A stretch of 45,308 bases of DNA from a virus: positions 1-45,308 of IMG/VR virus record IMGVR_UViG_3300005253_000019. One strand, written 5' to 3'. Positions 7,219-16,850 of this stretch are shown here, in pieces. Numbering within the stretch: position 1 is the first letter of the stretch; the number at the start of each line of letters is the position of its first letter. Position numbers and translations under genes: made by a program. Under the pieces are notes generated by a model that saw only the letters and a list, made by a program, of their open reading frames with translations, had not been told where the DNA came from and ran no database searches.

Positions 7219-10200
7219 GCCTCAACTGCATATGCACATCTAATTCCTGCCTCTGCAGCAGTGGTACATGTTAATGTTAACGTACCGACTTTACTTGCTG
7301 CTTGTTCTGTTGGTTTTACACCCTGAAATATCCAACCAGCAGGAAATGTCAAAGTTCTAATACTTGCATCTGTGGTGATAAAGACAGTCTTGCTTACACC
7401 AATTGCATAATTAACTCCAGTAAATGTTGTATTAGCTGCTATGGAAATGGTTTGTTGCATATCTTCAGTAAAATCAATATCTGTTCCACTGACTGACTGA
7501 TCAAGAATTAGATTTTGGATATTATCGATGTTATTTCCTGCAACATCAATTGCTGCTGTAGTTAGAGCAGCACCCAACAAAAGTGCACCAGTGATATCAG
7601 TAATTGTTATAGAAGCAACCGTGCCTGTTTCGTCAAAGATAACTCCAGTATCTAATGATGCCAAGTTTTCAATGGTTTTATCATTTCCTAAGATGTTCGC
7701 ACCAAGTGTCATTATGCCTGTTGTATCAGTAATTGTAATACTTGCGATTGTTCCAGTTTCATCACTTAATATTCCTGCATTAATCCTTCCTACATTGTCT
7801 AAAGTTTGTGTTCCGATATCCACAATTCCTGCAGCAGCTGCAAAAGCATCTAATGTTGTTGCAGTATTTGCCACTGTGAAATCTGTGCCAACATCATCTG
7901 TAAACATTAAAACATTTGGTACGGCTGTTAACACCCAAGTCTGTCCTTTACCTGCAACATCAACTTCTGCTGCTGCCTGTTCAGTGAGGAATAATACACC
8001 CATATTGTTAAGATCGTTTCCTTGGCCATCAAATGCACCGCCTAATTGCGGAGTTGTATCTTCAACAACGTTCACCAAATAAGTTTGTAAATCAGAGATA
8101 GATGCCTCTGTAATTGTTCCACCACCTGCTGCATTAAGATGTGAATGTGTTGCATTTGCAAATGATGCAATTGTGGGTGTTACAATCGTAGGTGAAGTTC
8201 CAAATACCAATAGACCTGAACCTGTTTCATCTGAAATTACCCCTGCTAATTGAGCTGATGTTGTAGCTGCAAACACGCTTAGATTATCTGCCACCAACGC
8301 AACGGCAGTACCTAAATTAGATATTGCAGCTTCTGTGATAGTTCCGCCTCCTGCTGAGTTAAGGTGAGAGTGATTAGCATTAGCAAAACTAGCTATTGTT
8401 GGTGTCACTATTGTAGGACTTGTTCCGAATACTAATAATCCTGAACCAGTTTCATCAGAGATAACACCTGCAAGTTGTGCTGATGTGGTAGCAGCAAATA
8501 CTGATAAGTTATCAGTGGATATGGCATAATTGCCTATTGCTACACCATTTAGATTTGTAATACTTGTAATATCTGCAATATCTGTAAGCGTGTTAGATTG
8601 GAAGTCTATTGTTGTAGCTGATATGGTCATTTGTGAAATTGTATTTACTTGGAAATCGTGAATATCTCCTGTTGGCACATTATATGTCCAAGCGTTACTG
8701 ACAGTTGTTGCGATAATTGTATGTCCTACTTCTTCTCCTTGTAATCCAAATGTCACAGATTTTATAATCTCAGTGGCAGTATGATTTCCTAAATTATCTG
8801 CAGCGCCTGCAGCTACTAATTCAAACTCATCATTTGTCGCATTATATGATATAACATGACCACCAGTAGGAGTGCCAAACTGTGCAATAGGCATTGAGAT
8901 AACACCCAATTCCTCACCATCAAAATATTTCATAATTCCATGAGAGAAATCTGTCACTAGTGTATCAATTGCAAAATCACCATCAACTGCCATTGTTGGA
9001 GTTGTAGATAATGGAATACGCATTGTGCCTGCTGTAATTTGAACTGCGCCTGTAACTACATTGGTTGAAGCAAATGTCATAAAAGTGTCTGATTGAAGTG
9101 CAGTATTGAATTCTGCAACTGAACCTGTCAAAACGTTTCCTGTACCACCCAAATCATAAGATTTGTTAGTCATTACATCAGTGGTTGCTTTTCCCATTAG
9201 AGTGTCTGTGGCATCTGGAAGTGTAAGTGATCTTGCTACTGTCTGACTGGAAACTATTGTCATTATTGTACCAGTTGTTGCACCTGACAATTGAAAATCT
9301 AGGGCTTTGGTTATATCACCATCATCAGATATTTGGAATATTGCATCAGATTGTGAATTTGGTATATCATTGCTTCTTTCCATCGATGCTACTTCTATCA
9401 CACCAAGAGAAGCATGGCTCCTTAGAACAAGTCCCATGTTTTGAACTTCTACTGTTGAGCCAGTTGGTCTTGTAGTTAATGCGCCAGGTGTTTCAGATAC
9501 ATAAATTGTGTCTCCTACTGAAAATGCAGATGTGTTAATCCCTGCTAATCTTCCTGTAATAGTAACTTGACCATTAGCATTATTGGCTATACTAGTATCT
9601 GCCACTATACCCAAAGCTGGCATTGTTGATGTTGAACTAGCATCAGCTAATACCACCAAAGGTAAATCTTGACCTACACTATAACCTGAAATAAACACTA
9701 CTTGGCCAATTGTTATAGCTCCACCAGACTCATTTCGAACCTGAATGTGAACGCTATCTGCATGAACTGTATTTGAAAAATCATCAATAACCTTGTTTGT
9801 TAAAGGTTGAATGAAAGCCTGAGTTACAAAAACATCATTTCCAGTAAGTAGAGGTAATGTTACTGTTCTATCTGCTATAATAGCAGAACCAGCAAAAATA
9901 TACTCATTCCCATTACTTTGTAACTGCAATTGTGTGGAAGGAAATATCTGAGCAAACGCACCAAATGTGTTTGTTTGGTCTGTTTGTACCACTGTTGAAG
10001 CAACTGCTAATGTGAGTACATCTGTTGCTAACGCAGCATTAATTCCATCACCATTAGATATTGAAATTAATCTTAAATCAACGCCAACTTTTGGTGTTGC
10101 TGCTGTAAGATCAAACGTTCCACCACCAACTGAACTGTGAGTGTTAGCTTCTCCAGCAGATGGAAGGGCTGCATCAGATATGATATGCCAGTTAGCTCCA

Positions 10201-10592
10201 TCACTTACTATGGAAACAGATTCATTATCTGCTGTTAATGTTTTGGTTAAAGCACCATCTATTGTTTCAGTTCCATTACCATCTATGATTAAATTATTAG
10301 CTGGATCAATTTTTTTGATAATGTATAATTTTCTGATAATTCCTGCAACCAATGCAGATGGTAAAGTAAGAGTAACATCGCCACCATTAGTATCCCCTAA
10401 AATTATCACATCGTCATGCACTATTGTATAGTCAATAGCTTTAGTTACACTTGGATATTTCACCTGGAGATAATTAACATCGTCTAATCCTTCGAGAATA
10501 TTTCTGATAAGATTATGCTGGTCAGTTCTAATGATAGTTCCATCAGTGGTAACACCTGGAGATGGATCTGCAATTAAGCCAGTGCTTGTCAA
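7215..10592 (-). CDS. Long tail fibre with internal repeats (1125 aa)
   Basis: A low-complexity, Thr/Ala/Ile-rich protein with repeats typical of phage fibres (LAGVISDETGSGLLVFGTSP...). A 70-residue unit occurs twice in tandem (codons within 8151-8288 and 8376-8513), identical over 46 residues. Shorter units built on DETGT-ASITITD recur in the C-terminal third, and a strand-rich tip ends CAYAVEA. The start is TTG at 10592 behind GGTGA. It follows the head connector genes and precedes the lectin gene, forming a receptor-binding block. Trimeric beta-helical shaft and distal adhesin are inferred. Confidence 0.8.
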   Translation of the reverse strand: MTSTGLIADPSPGVTTDGTIIRTDQHNLIRNILEGLDDVNYLQVKYPSVTKAIDYTIVHDDVIILGDTNGGDVTLTLPSALVAGIIRKLYIIKKIDPANNLIIDGNGTETIDGALTKTLTADNESVSIVSDGANWHIISDAALPSAGEANTHSSVGGGTFDLTAATPKVGVDLRLISISNGDGINAALATDVLTLAVASTVVQTDQTNTFGAFAQIFPSTQLQLQSNGNEYIFAGSAIIADRTVTLPLLTGNDVFVTQAFIQPLTNKVIDDFSNTVHADSVHIQVRNESGGAITIGQVVFISGYSVGQDLPLVVLADASSTSTMPALGIVADTSIANNANGQVTITGRLAGINTSAFSVGDTIYVSETPGALTTRPTGSTVEVQNMGLVLRSHASLGVIEVASMERSNDIPNSQSDAIFQISDDGDITKALDFQLSGATTGTIMTIVSSQTVARSLTLPDATDTLMGKATTDVMTNKSYDLGGTGNVLTGSVAEFNTALQSDTFMTFASTNVVTGAVQITAGTMRIPLSTTPTMAVDGDFAIDTLVTDFSHGIMKYFDGEELGVISMPIAQFGTPTGGHVISYNATNDEFELVAAGAADNLGNHTATEIIKSVTFGLQGEEVGHTIIATTVSNAWTYNVPTGDIHDFQVNTISQMTISATTIDFQSNTLTDIADITSITNLNGVAIGNYAISTDNLSVFAATTSAQLAGVISDETGSGLLVFGTSPTIVTPTIASFANANHSHLNSAGGGTITEAAISNLGTAVALVADNLSVFAATTSAQLAGVISDETGSGLLVFGTSPTIVTPTIASFANATHSHLNAAGGGTITEASISDLQTYLVNVVEDTTPQLGGAFDGQGNDLNNMGVLFLTEQAAAEVDVAGKGQTWVLTAVPNVLMFTDDVGTDFTVANTATTLDAFAAAAGIVDIGTQTLDNVGRINAGILSDETGTIASITITDTTGIMTLGANILGNDKTIENLASLDTGVIFDETGTVASITITDITGALLLGAALTTAAIDVAGNNIDNIQNLILDQSVSGTDIDFTEDMQQTISIAANTTFTGVNYAIGVSKTVFITTDASIRTLTFPAGWIFQGVKPTEQAASKVGTLTLTCTTAAEAGIRCAYAVEA
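8151..8513 (-). repeat. Tandem protein-level repeat inside the tail fibre
   Basis: Two copies (8151-8288 and 8376-8513) encode the same 46 residues, but I count 35 differing bases of 138, all silent. Three serines are switched between TCN and AGY codons. Flanking residues are nearly the same too, so the protein unit is about 70 residues. Confidence 0.9.
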
Positions 10593-10637
10593 TATATCAC
10601 CATACTAAAAGTTAATGCGATACCTAAAAGGAACTTT

Positions 10638-11051
10638 TTAGACGAAATGTCTTTCTGCAAAATGATCATCTTCAAAGTCTGTATCCCTGGCAGATAATTT
10701 TTTACTGGTCCTGGTAGGTGCCTGAGATCTAAATTCGCCAAGATAAGTTTCCATCATGGCATCAAATCTGAGCATGATTTTATTGGCTTCTTCGTATAGT
10801 TTGTTTATCAGCCTTCTGATTTCAGCTTCTACAAAAACCAATGCTGCATTTTGTCCAGGTTTGAATAGTGGTGTACCTTCAATTGTATTAACATCATCAG
10901 TTACTGTAAGCACTTGTTTTTTGACTTCTAGATTTGCAGCTTGTACTATAGATAATAATGTATTATCATCTTGTTTATCAGTAATTCCAAAATGAGATTT
11001 TACAGAATCTAAAGTCACAAATTGTAAATCGTTATCTGTGCCAAGAGTCAT
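10638..11051 (-). CDS. Head-tail connector, gp6-like (137 aa)
   Basis: The N-terminus has the layout of phage gp6-like head-tail connectors (LDSVKSHFGI......DN.LL.IVQAANLEVKKQV): a first helix, an acidic turn and a second helix, then two long helices (about 75-115). The C-terminal tail is charged. It starts by ATGA overlap with the 54-aa gene and lies after the capsid gene, where such adaptors are found. It would form the ring under the portal. Head completion protein is the alternative. Confidence 0.6.
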   Translation of the reverse strand: MTLGTDNDLQFVTLDSVKSHFGITDKQDDNTLLSIVQAANLEVKKQVLTVTDDVNTIEGTPLFKPGQNAALVFVEAEIRRLINKLYEEANKIMLRFDAMMETYLGEFRSQAPTRTSKKLSARDTDFEDDHFAERHFV

Positions 11052-11212
11052 TTAGTTACCCTATCATCACGATAATGTTGCCTAACTCTTGTTGGTCTTA
11101 ATGCCAAACTAAGATCATTAATATCTCCTCTTCGATCTAATCTATTTTGCACATAGACCTCCAGGTCTGATTTTAAATCTCTAATTTCTAAAGGTGTTTT
11201 TTTAGTTGCCAA
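11048..11212 (-). CDS. Small basic head-region protein (54 aa)
   Basis: The frame starts with TTG at 11212, has an in-frame stop just upstream, and ends in TGA overlapping the next ATG (ATGA), which supports it as a real gene. The product is charged (12 Arg/Lys in the C-terminal half) with a helix about residues 7-30. Function not recognised; a minor capsid or connector accessory is possible from location. Confidence 0.6.
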   Translation of the reverse strand: MATKKTPLEIRDLKSDLEVYVQNRLDRRGDINDLSLALRPTRVRQHYRDDRVTK

Positions 11213-11233
11213 AAGTAAAAGGAGAAGTTATGT

Positions 11234-12580
11234 TTAGGTTGCTACCTTATTCAATAGGCCAGTTGCTCCTCGTACATAGGTATCTAGTTTAGCATCAGTA
11301 TCAATTTCATCTAAGACGGCTGGGTCGAATTCATCTCCAGACGCTGTTGTGGCATCAATCTGTACTTTCCTAATGTACCTGTTTGGGTTCACTGGTAGGA
11401 ATTGAATATAGTCTCTCATGACAAAGGCATCTGCATCTCTGGTATATTCTCTCCAGAATTCAGTCTCAAAAGGCCCTTCACCTTTTAGTGTGCCCTGGCT
11501 GGATGCTGCATAGAACATGCCTCTTGGAACTCTTCTATCCAAGATTGCTGCCACATCTGGAATACCTGCTAATTGTAGTACTCCGGAAACAGTTACTGCT
11601 CCACCAACATCTAACTTACCATGAGTGAAATAGTTGGCTTCATATCGTGCATAATCGATAGGATTCCAATATGTTACATCTACCAATGCTTCATTACTAT
11701 TTAGAAAGTCCTGGAATTGATCTAATAATTCTCTTTTAATGTTAAAGTCTGCATGTGGTACACCTGTAACTACTGCAGAAGCATCAGGGTCACTAATTGA
11801 AAATGTTGCAGATGGTGCGTCTTTATCGACTAGTGTTCCATCACCTTCAGATAATCCTTTTAATCCCTGACCATTTCTCATTCTTGCAAATGATACCATA
11901 GCATCTGTGCTGTTTAATTGCATTACGTTAAAGTCTGCTCTCTTACTGGTTTCGCTTGGGAGTAGTGTAGCGTGTGCGTTTTTCTTTAAGTTAAATCGGT
12001 CTTCAGCAAACTTTAGTTTATCAAAGTCAATTTTCTCAAGTGGGTTCATTTGCACTTGGCCAGTTCTGGTATCCTGTTCTGGAACTCTGGCATCTAGTTT
12101 GGCAACATTTACAGTTGTCCATCCCTGCTCTACGAAAAATATGTTTGGTCTTACACCAAGTATTTTTCTGATAAGTGGGATAACTCGTATAGGGGAAACT
12201 TCGTCTAAACCAACACCACCGATAGCTGCATCCATCTGTGCTAATTGTTGTGCTGCCAACAATCCTTTTGCAGTATATCCATTTTCCTGGATTGATGCTT
12301 GTAGTCTTTTTCTAGCAACTAATTTTTTAAGATCATCTTTTGCTGATGCTGCGTATGTTAATTTATAATCTCGATATTTTATTGCTCCAGGTGCGGATTT
12401 TATATTTTGAACTGACGCATTAAATTCTTTTACAGTTTCAGTCATGTGGCCTATTTTCTTTATGCCAATAAAATCAAATGGTTTTTCAAAATCATTTTCA
12501 GCTATAGCACCTCGGCCATAATATAGAGATCCATTATATGGAGAATATACTATTTTATCGCCATGTTTCATGCCGTTCAT
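11234..12580 (-). CDS. Putative major capsid protein (448 aa)
   Basis: The only large, globular, non-repetitive product between the protease/scaffold and the connector, in the place of the HK97-fold capsid gene. An extended N-terminal arm and long helices (about 85-125, KDDLKKLVARKRLQ...) are followed by mixed strands and a C-terminal segment with NPNRYIRKVQ. There are two early Met codons (residues 1 and 4). The gene for a probable decoration protein comes just before it (2-nt gap). The HK97 fold is inferred from order, not from a motif. Confidence 0.65.
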   Translation of the reverse strand: MNGMKHGDKIVYSPYNGSLYYGRGAIAENDFEKPFDFIGIKKIGHMTETVKEFNASVQNIKSAPGAIKYRDYKLTYAASAKDDLKKLVARKRLQASIQENGYTAKGLLAAQQLAQMDAAIGGVGLDEVSPIRVIPLIRKILGVRPNIFFVEQGWTTVNVAKLDARVPEQDTRTGQVQMNPLEKIDFDKLKFAEDRFNLKKNAHATLLPSETSKRADFNVMQLNSTDAMVSFARMRNGQGLKGLSEGDGTLVDKDAPSATFSISDPDASAVVTGVPHADFNIKRELLDQFQDFLNSNEALVDVTYWNPIDYARYEANYFTHGKLDVGGAVTVSGVLQLAGIPDVAAILDRRVPRGMFYAASSQGTLKGEGPFETEFWREYTRDADAFVMRDYIQFLPVNPNRYIRKVQIDATTASGDEFDPAVLDEIDTDAKLDTYVRGATGLLNKVAT

Positions 12581-12582
12581 GA

Positions 12583-13092
12583 TTAGACTACTCTCCCTGT
12601 TTTGATTATTGCGTCATCGTTAAGTACAGAAGTTGCTGCTAGTCTGGCAAATTCTTTGTTAGAATAAGTTCCTAAAGTTTCATCTAAAGTTGGTGCTAAT
12701 GCATTTGCAACATCTGCAACTGCGATAATTGGAACTCTTGAATCAAGTCTGCTGATTCCAACCCTTCTTCCTGGTTCAATGCCAACTGCTACTTTGGTCA
12801 CCCAATCAGATCCACCTCTAATTACTGAAACTTCAGTTCGTCTATCTGCAACTGGTGTAGTAGTTAGGTTGTTTGCATCTTCTGCAGCCTGGAAAACTCC
12901 ATCGACGCCATTTACACCTTCACTGGATAAATCTAAAAATCTGTCATCTGCTGAAAAATCTGTGGCTAATAATGGTCTGTAACCATCTGTATCAAAAATT
13001 ACATATTCGCCTTTTAGAATTGCGATGTTTGTTTTTACTGTAATAGTTTTTACATCTAAATTCTCAATGTGAACAATATCTCCAACTGGCAA
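12583..13092 (-). CDS. Putative capsid decoration protein (169 aa)
   Basis: A beta-rich 169-aa protein with an N-terminal domain reading as short strands (VKTNIAILKGEYVIFD) like DUF2190/lambda gpD-type decoration proteins that bind the capsid surface. A helix near residues 65-80 and a C-terminal arm ending KTGRVV follow. It starts with TTG at 13092, one base after the protease/scaffold stop, and is directly upstream of the capsid gene. The position is usual for decoration proteins. Alternative: a small capsid component. Confidence 0.5.
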   Translation of the reverse strand: MPVGDIVHIENLDVKTITVKTNIAILKGEYVIFDTDGYRPLLATDFSADDRFLDLSSEGVNGVDGVFQAAEDANNLTTTPVADRRTEVSVIRGGSDWVTKVAVGIEPGRRVGISRLDSRVPIIAVADVANALAPTLDETLGTYSNKEFARLAATSVLNDDAIIKTGRVV

Positions 13093-13093
13093 T

Positions 13094-14551
13094 TTAGAGT
13101 GCCTCCGCTTCTTCTAATAGTTGATCAGTAGTTTTGTCATCTAGATCACTAGTTGATCCAGTATAGTCTTTAGGATAATAACCAATTTCTGATTCTTGAC
13201 TAGAATCTTCTTCTACGTTAATTTGGTTAACTGCTACAAATGGTGCTATCTCATTCCATTTTTCTTCTACTTCATCTAATGTTTTAGCATTCAATTGTTT
13301 TGTTAAAGCTGTTGCTTGTGCTTCATCAAAACCTGGTGTATTCATTTTAGCAGCAATATATTTTTTAATTAATGGTGTTTTGAATTTGCCTTCTAGTGAT
13401 GCAATTTTGGCATCTTTTTTCTCGTCTTCTTCCAGGGCTTTCTTTTCTTCTTCAGTAATGTCTTCATTACCTTTTTTGCCTTTCTTACCTTTTTTGCCTT
13501 CTGTAATATCATCTTCATCTTCTTTAGCTTTACGTGCTTTTAATCTGGCTTTCTTTTCTTCTTCAGTTTCTGCATCTTTATTTTCTTCTTCAGTTTCTGC
13601 TTTAGCTTTAAGAGCTTCCTTTACTTCTTTTTCGATCTCTGCAATTTTAGCTTTAACAGCAGTGTCTACTTTCTCTTTAATCTCATCTTCTTCAGGCATT
13701 TTATTATTTTTTTTCTTCTTTTCAGCTATAAGAGAATTATTCGATCTTTTACTGTTCAGGTTTTTTCGAGCTTCGCTGAAACAAATAGCTGTATCTTCAT
13801 CAGTAGCTTTTTCACCAGGACCTAATTTCTTAGATAAGCACCTGGCCACTTCATCAGTAAGCTCAGATGCTTCCATTTCAATTACTAGATTGCCGGTCTT
13901 GCTGCATTTTGAAACGATTAATGGAACTGTTCGTAATGGATCAATATTATCAGTATCAATTCCTGCATTTACTTGTTGTAATTTTATCAGGCAATCTTTA
14001 CTATTGCCATCACAGGTTAAACCGATTCCAGCATCTCCACCATAAGCTGGCTCATCTACCATTGCTCGGTGCAGTGCTTTGTATCTATGAACAATATGGA
14101 TGTGGGTGTTAGGACCAGTTTGAATAATTTCCACATCTTCTAAGCTACGTGGAAATATGGCTGGGCTGTACCATTGAATTTCTTTATTTTTAATTTTTTG
14201 TATAACTAGAGGATCTGTAATTTGAGATACTGCAGTTAATCTTATTCCATCATCTGTGCCTTTTACTATTTTGATGGTTCCTTTTCTAAATGGTTCCTGG
14301 GCTTTGAGTGATTTTTCTACAGTATCACCGGTTGTATGATCTCTTTTTCCTTTAGGATTAATGAATTCAATATCTGGTTTACCTACAAAATCTTGGCCGT
14401 CTAATTTGTTAGCATTAGCCGTGGCCATCCAGCCATTGGCATTTATTTTATCTGAAATTAAAAAACCGTCTAAAAAGAATCCATCTTTTGTTTCTGTAAA
14501 AGTGAATTTGGTAGCTGCAAGATAAATTGGTTTCTTTAAATTACATTCCAT
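13094..14551 (-). CDS. Prohead protease-scaffold fusion candidate (485 aa)
   Basis: The N-terminal about 190 residues form a mixed domain with histidine-rich segments (THIHIVHRYKALHRA) where phage prohead proteases have their catalytic region, but I cannot name a catalytic triad. Residues about 265-400 are a highly charged coiled coil with GKKGKKGKKG and many Glu/Lys, typical of scaffolds. A helical C-terminus (about 400-440) precedes an acidic tail. A fused protease and scaffold immediately upstream of decoration and capsid genes is a known arrangement. Confidence 0.5.
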   Translation of the reverse strand: MECNLKKPIYLAATKFTFTETKDGFFLDGFLISDKINANGWMATANANKLDGQDFVGKPDIEFINPKGKRDHTTGDTVEKSLKAQEPFRKGTIKIVKGTDDGIRLTAVSQITDPLVIQKIKNKEIQWYSPAIFPRSLEDVEIIQTGPNTHIHIVHRYKALHRAMVDEPAYGGDAGIGLTCDGNSKDCLIKLQQVNAGIDTDNIDPLRTVPLIVSKCSKTGNLVIEMEASELTDEVARCLSKKLGPGEKATDEDTAICFSEARKNLNSKRSNNSLIAEKKKKNNKMPEEDEIKEKVDTAVKAKIAEIEKEVKEALKAKAETEEENKDAETEEEKKARLKARKAKEDEDDITEGKKGKKGKKGNEDITEEEKKALEEDEKKDAKIASLEGKFKTPLIKKYIAAKMNTPGFDEAQATALTKQLNAKTLDEVEEKWNEIAPFVAVNQINVEEDSSQESEIGYYPKDYTGSTSDLDDKTTDQLLEEAEAL

Positions 14552-14573
14552 AAAAAAAGAGAACTATTTGTGA

Positions 14574-14834
14574 TTATTTAGAAGTGTTTTTCTTTTTGGT
14601 TTCTTTTGCTTTGGCTTCTAAAGCTCTTTCTATTTCTTGATCTTCATCATCAGCAAATTCTTTTGCAGATTCTTCTATTGATTTTGTTCTATGTGCTTCA
14701 GGTTCAGGTTTAGGTCCTGCTCTTTTACCCTCTAAAACTAATTTTGCTTCGACAGCTAATAGTTTTGCAGTTTTAGGAGTTGTGGAATCAGAATAACATC
14801 TTCGGGATTGGCCTCTATGTTCATCCATTATCAT
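14574..14834 (-). CDS. Charged helical head-region protein (86 aa)
   Basis: An 86-aa protein made mainly of Lys, Glu and Ala, with a helix in the second half (about 50-80). There are two possible starts two codons apart (ATG ATA ATG). No family recognised. It lies between portal and protease/scaffold and is preceded by a TATAGGAA element at 14851-14862. It could be a scaffold helper or internal core protein. Confidence 0.55.
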   Translation of the reverse strand: MIMDEHRGQSRRCYSDSTTPKTAKLLAVEAKLVLEGKRAGPKPEPEAHRTKSIEESAKEFADDEDQEIERALEAKAKETKKKNTSK

Positions 14835-14850
14835 TTACCATATAATGAAG

Positions 14851-14862
14851 TATATAGGAAAT
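14851..14862 (-). promoter_or_regulatory. Candidate promoter element TTCCTATATA
   Basis: Reads TATATAGGAAAT on the plus strand, TTCCTATATA on the coding strand, about 20 nt upstream of ATG 14834. The same core appears before genes at 19588 and 41208. Distance fits an archaeal BRE/TATA pair. Confidence 0.4.
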
Positions 14863-14864
14863 GT

Positions 14865-16823
14865 CTATTGGTTTGGTTGTGGTTGCTTTCTCATTTTAGT
14901 TTTAGTTTGAGTTAATGTGGTTTTACTGCCATCCCCACCATCAATAGTCATTTCATTATCCATTGGTGAGCCTTCAGGATCTATCATGTTTTCAAAGTTT
15001 TGTAATCCTAATAGTTCACCAATTGCGTCTGCCTTTAGTGGTTTTATGGTCATTAGTTCTTTAACAGATGCCACTAGATCAGCCCATGATTCTAATTTGA
15101 AGTCATCAAATTCTGCCTCTATATGGAATTGCTTTAGCACTTCTGGTTTTTTGCCATAAATTATTCTGAAATTTTTCATGTACCATTGTTGGGCTATTTG
15201 TTTTCCAATCTTGATTCTATGACGCTTAATTACATTTTCCATAAACAATCTTAGAATGCCCAATAATGTATCTCGGTTAGGATCTTTTTCTTTAGATACC
15301 AAAGTGGTTGGTACCTCTGCAGATTTAGCTGATGCTTCAGCATGGTAATGGGCCATCTCAATCATTTCTTTAATTTTAGCATCTGTGTTTACATCATGTA
15401 CTTTCATATCATGTTCAGGATCTTTTAGTGTTACTGCATTTGGTGATCCGATAGTTAGTGAATTTACAAATGCAGTGTTTTGATCTTCTTCTTCTTGTGA
15501 GCCCATTCCTTTTTCGTCACCTTTGAATGCAATAACTGAGAAGCCAGCATAGCCTATTGTGGATACGTTAGGGAAATCTCTATCAATTAATTTTCTTAAT
15601 GATCTACCATGCCCAATCATTCTTTGCATTTTTGAATAACCGTAAAATTTACCATTGTAAATTGCAGAGTTTGCACTATGTTCCAGGTATAGCATATCTG
15701 GTGATTCAATCATTGCAGTTGCAAACATTAATTGTATTCCTCTAAGCTGTAAGGTGGATTGTTCTATCTGTACGAATCCCATATCCCTGGGATGCATTAC
15801 TTTTAGTACATTTGGAATATTTGGGTATTTTGTATTTTCAAATTCGAATACATTATCTGTGAAATATTCATAGGTCATCATACACCTGCCATAAATCCAG
15901 TGGTTCCTTACCATAGCTTCAATCTTACTGTTGAAATCTTCATCCAGCATTGGATTGGAACCTTCAGGATCTGAAAAGCTTTCATCAATTGCAATTATAG
16001 GATCTAAAAGTTCTTTGTTTTCATCCAATACTCTAACTATAGCTTCTTGTTTTGTTTCATCTCTCTGACCTGGTTTTTCTTGTATTACACCTTCTTTAGA
16101 TTCTGGTCCTTTACTTTCTGGTGGTTTAGTTTGGCTATCATCTTTTTGAATGGTTTCTGTTGGTGGGGTTTTTGGTATAGGTAAATCTACCTTTTTAATT
16201 TCCACAGCATCTTCTTTATTTAATTTTAAAATTGGTCTAATACCTCGGCCCATGGTAAAAGATGTAAGCACATCAATTACTGAGCCACATATTGTATGCA
16301 TGTAAATGTCTTGTAAGACAATATAATCCAAAGCTTGTAATGGGTTTATGAAAAATTTAGGGAATATTGGTCGGCCTTTTCTGTCTTCTCTAGCAGTAAA
16401 TGGAGTTGGCGCATTTAGTATTTTCTTATCTTCAACTTTAACATCTACAGCCTGAACATTGTATTGAGGTTTGTAATTATCTAGAAAATTATTATGATGC
16501 TGCTGGGATTCCAGCATGGTACTATCACCAAATGAATCTAAATTGCCATCAGCTAATGATCTTTTTAATGGCCATACTCTTAGAATAAATTTTTTGACTT
16601 TACCTTCTTTTTCTAATTTCTTTTTTTGTCTGTATTCATTGTATAATTCTAATTCTTCATCAGATAGTAAATTAGGATCTAACAATGCTTTTGATTTTCC
16701 CCTAGACCTAACTCTCCATACTGTGGTCCTGCTAATTTTTAATTGATTGGCAATCCTTTGATCTCCCCACTTTGGATTCTTTTTAATTAAACTTAGAATC
16801 TTTTCTAATAGCTCATCATTCAC
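14865..16823 (-). CDS. Portal protein with N-terminal helix-turn-helix (652 aa)
   Basis: From about residue 130 the sequence has the portal pattern: NPLQALDYIVLQDIYMHTICGSVIDVLTS, then a wing region, with a long helical stem and DUF-type crown to the C-terminus (NFRIIYG.KPEVLKQF). A 35-residue Pro/Lys/Glu linker (about 207-255) is inserted. Unusually, residues 5-45 look like a helix-turn-helix (GDQRIANQLKISRTTVWRVR), of a kind usually seen in small terminases or regulators. It lies after terminase and four zinc microproteins, before the head genes. A gene fusion is the simplest explanation. Confidence 0.8.
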   Translation of the reverse strand: MNDELLEKILSLIKKNPKWGDQRIANQLKISRTTVWRVRSRGKSKALLDPNLLSDEELELYNEYRQKKKLEKEGKVKKFILRVWPLKRSLADGNLDSFGDSTMLESQQHHNNFLDNYKPQYNVQAVDVKVEDKKILNAPTPFTAREDRKGRPIFPKFFINPLQALDYIVLQDIYMHTICGSVIDVLTSFTMGRGIRPILKLNKEDAVEIKKVDLPIPKTPPTETIQKDDSQTKPPESKGPESKEGVIQEKPGQRDETKQEAIVRVLDENKELLDPIIAIDESFSDPEGSNPMLDEDFNSKIEAMVRNHWIYGRCMMTYEYFTDNVFEFENTKYPNIPNVLKVMHPRDMGFVQIEQSTLQLRGIQLMFATAMIESPDMLYLEHSANSAIYNGKFYGYSKMQRMIGHGRSLRKLIDRDFPNVSTIGYAGFSVIAFKGDEKGMGSQEEEDQNTAFVNSLTIGSPNAVTLKDPEHDMKVHDVNTDAKIKEMIEMAHYHAEASAKSAEVPTTLVSKEKDPNRDTLLGILRLFMENVIKRHRIKIGKQIAQQWYMKNFRIIYGKKPEVLKQFHIEAEFDDFKLESWADLVASVKELMTIKPLKADAIGELLGLQNFENMIDPEGSPMDNEMTIDGGDGSKTTLTQTKTKMRKQPQPNQ

Positions 16824-16830
16824 AGAACAA

Positions 16831-16850
16831 TTTATGAGCTAGCTCATAAA
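16831..16850. repeat. 20-bp perfect palindrome before the portal gene
   Basis: TTTATGAGCT followed by AGCTCATAAA, a perfect 20-base palindrome ending 8 nt from the portal ATG. It could be an operator for a dimeric regulator, or a hairpin in the leader that affects portal translation. Confidence 0.8.

Noticed and set aside
7215-10592. Several plus-strand frames opposite the long fibre
   Set aside because: Low-complexity repeats on one strand make open frames on the other; none has a start signal.
13380-14045. 221-codon plus-strand frame opposite the protease/scaffold gene
   Set aside because: It mirrors the Glu/Lys-rich coiled coil (Ser/Leu/Phe repeats on the other strand) and has no start signal; it is a shadow frame.
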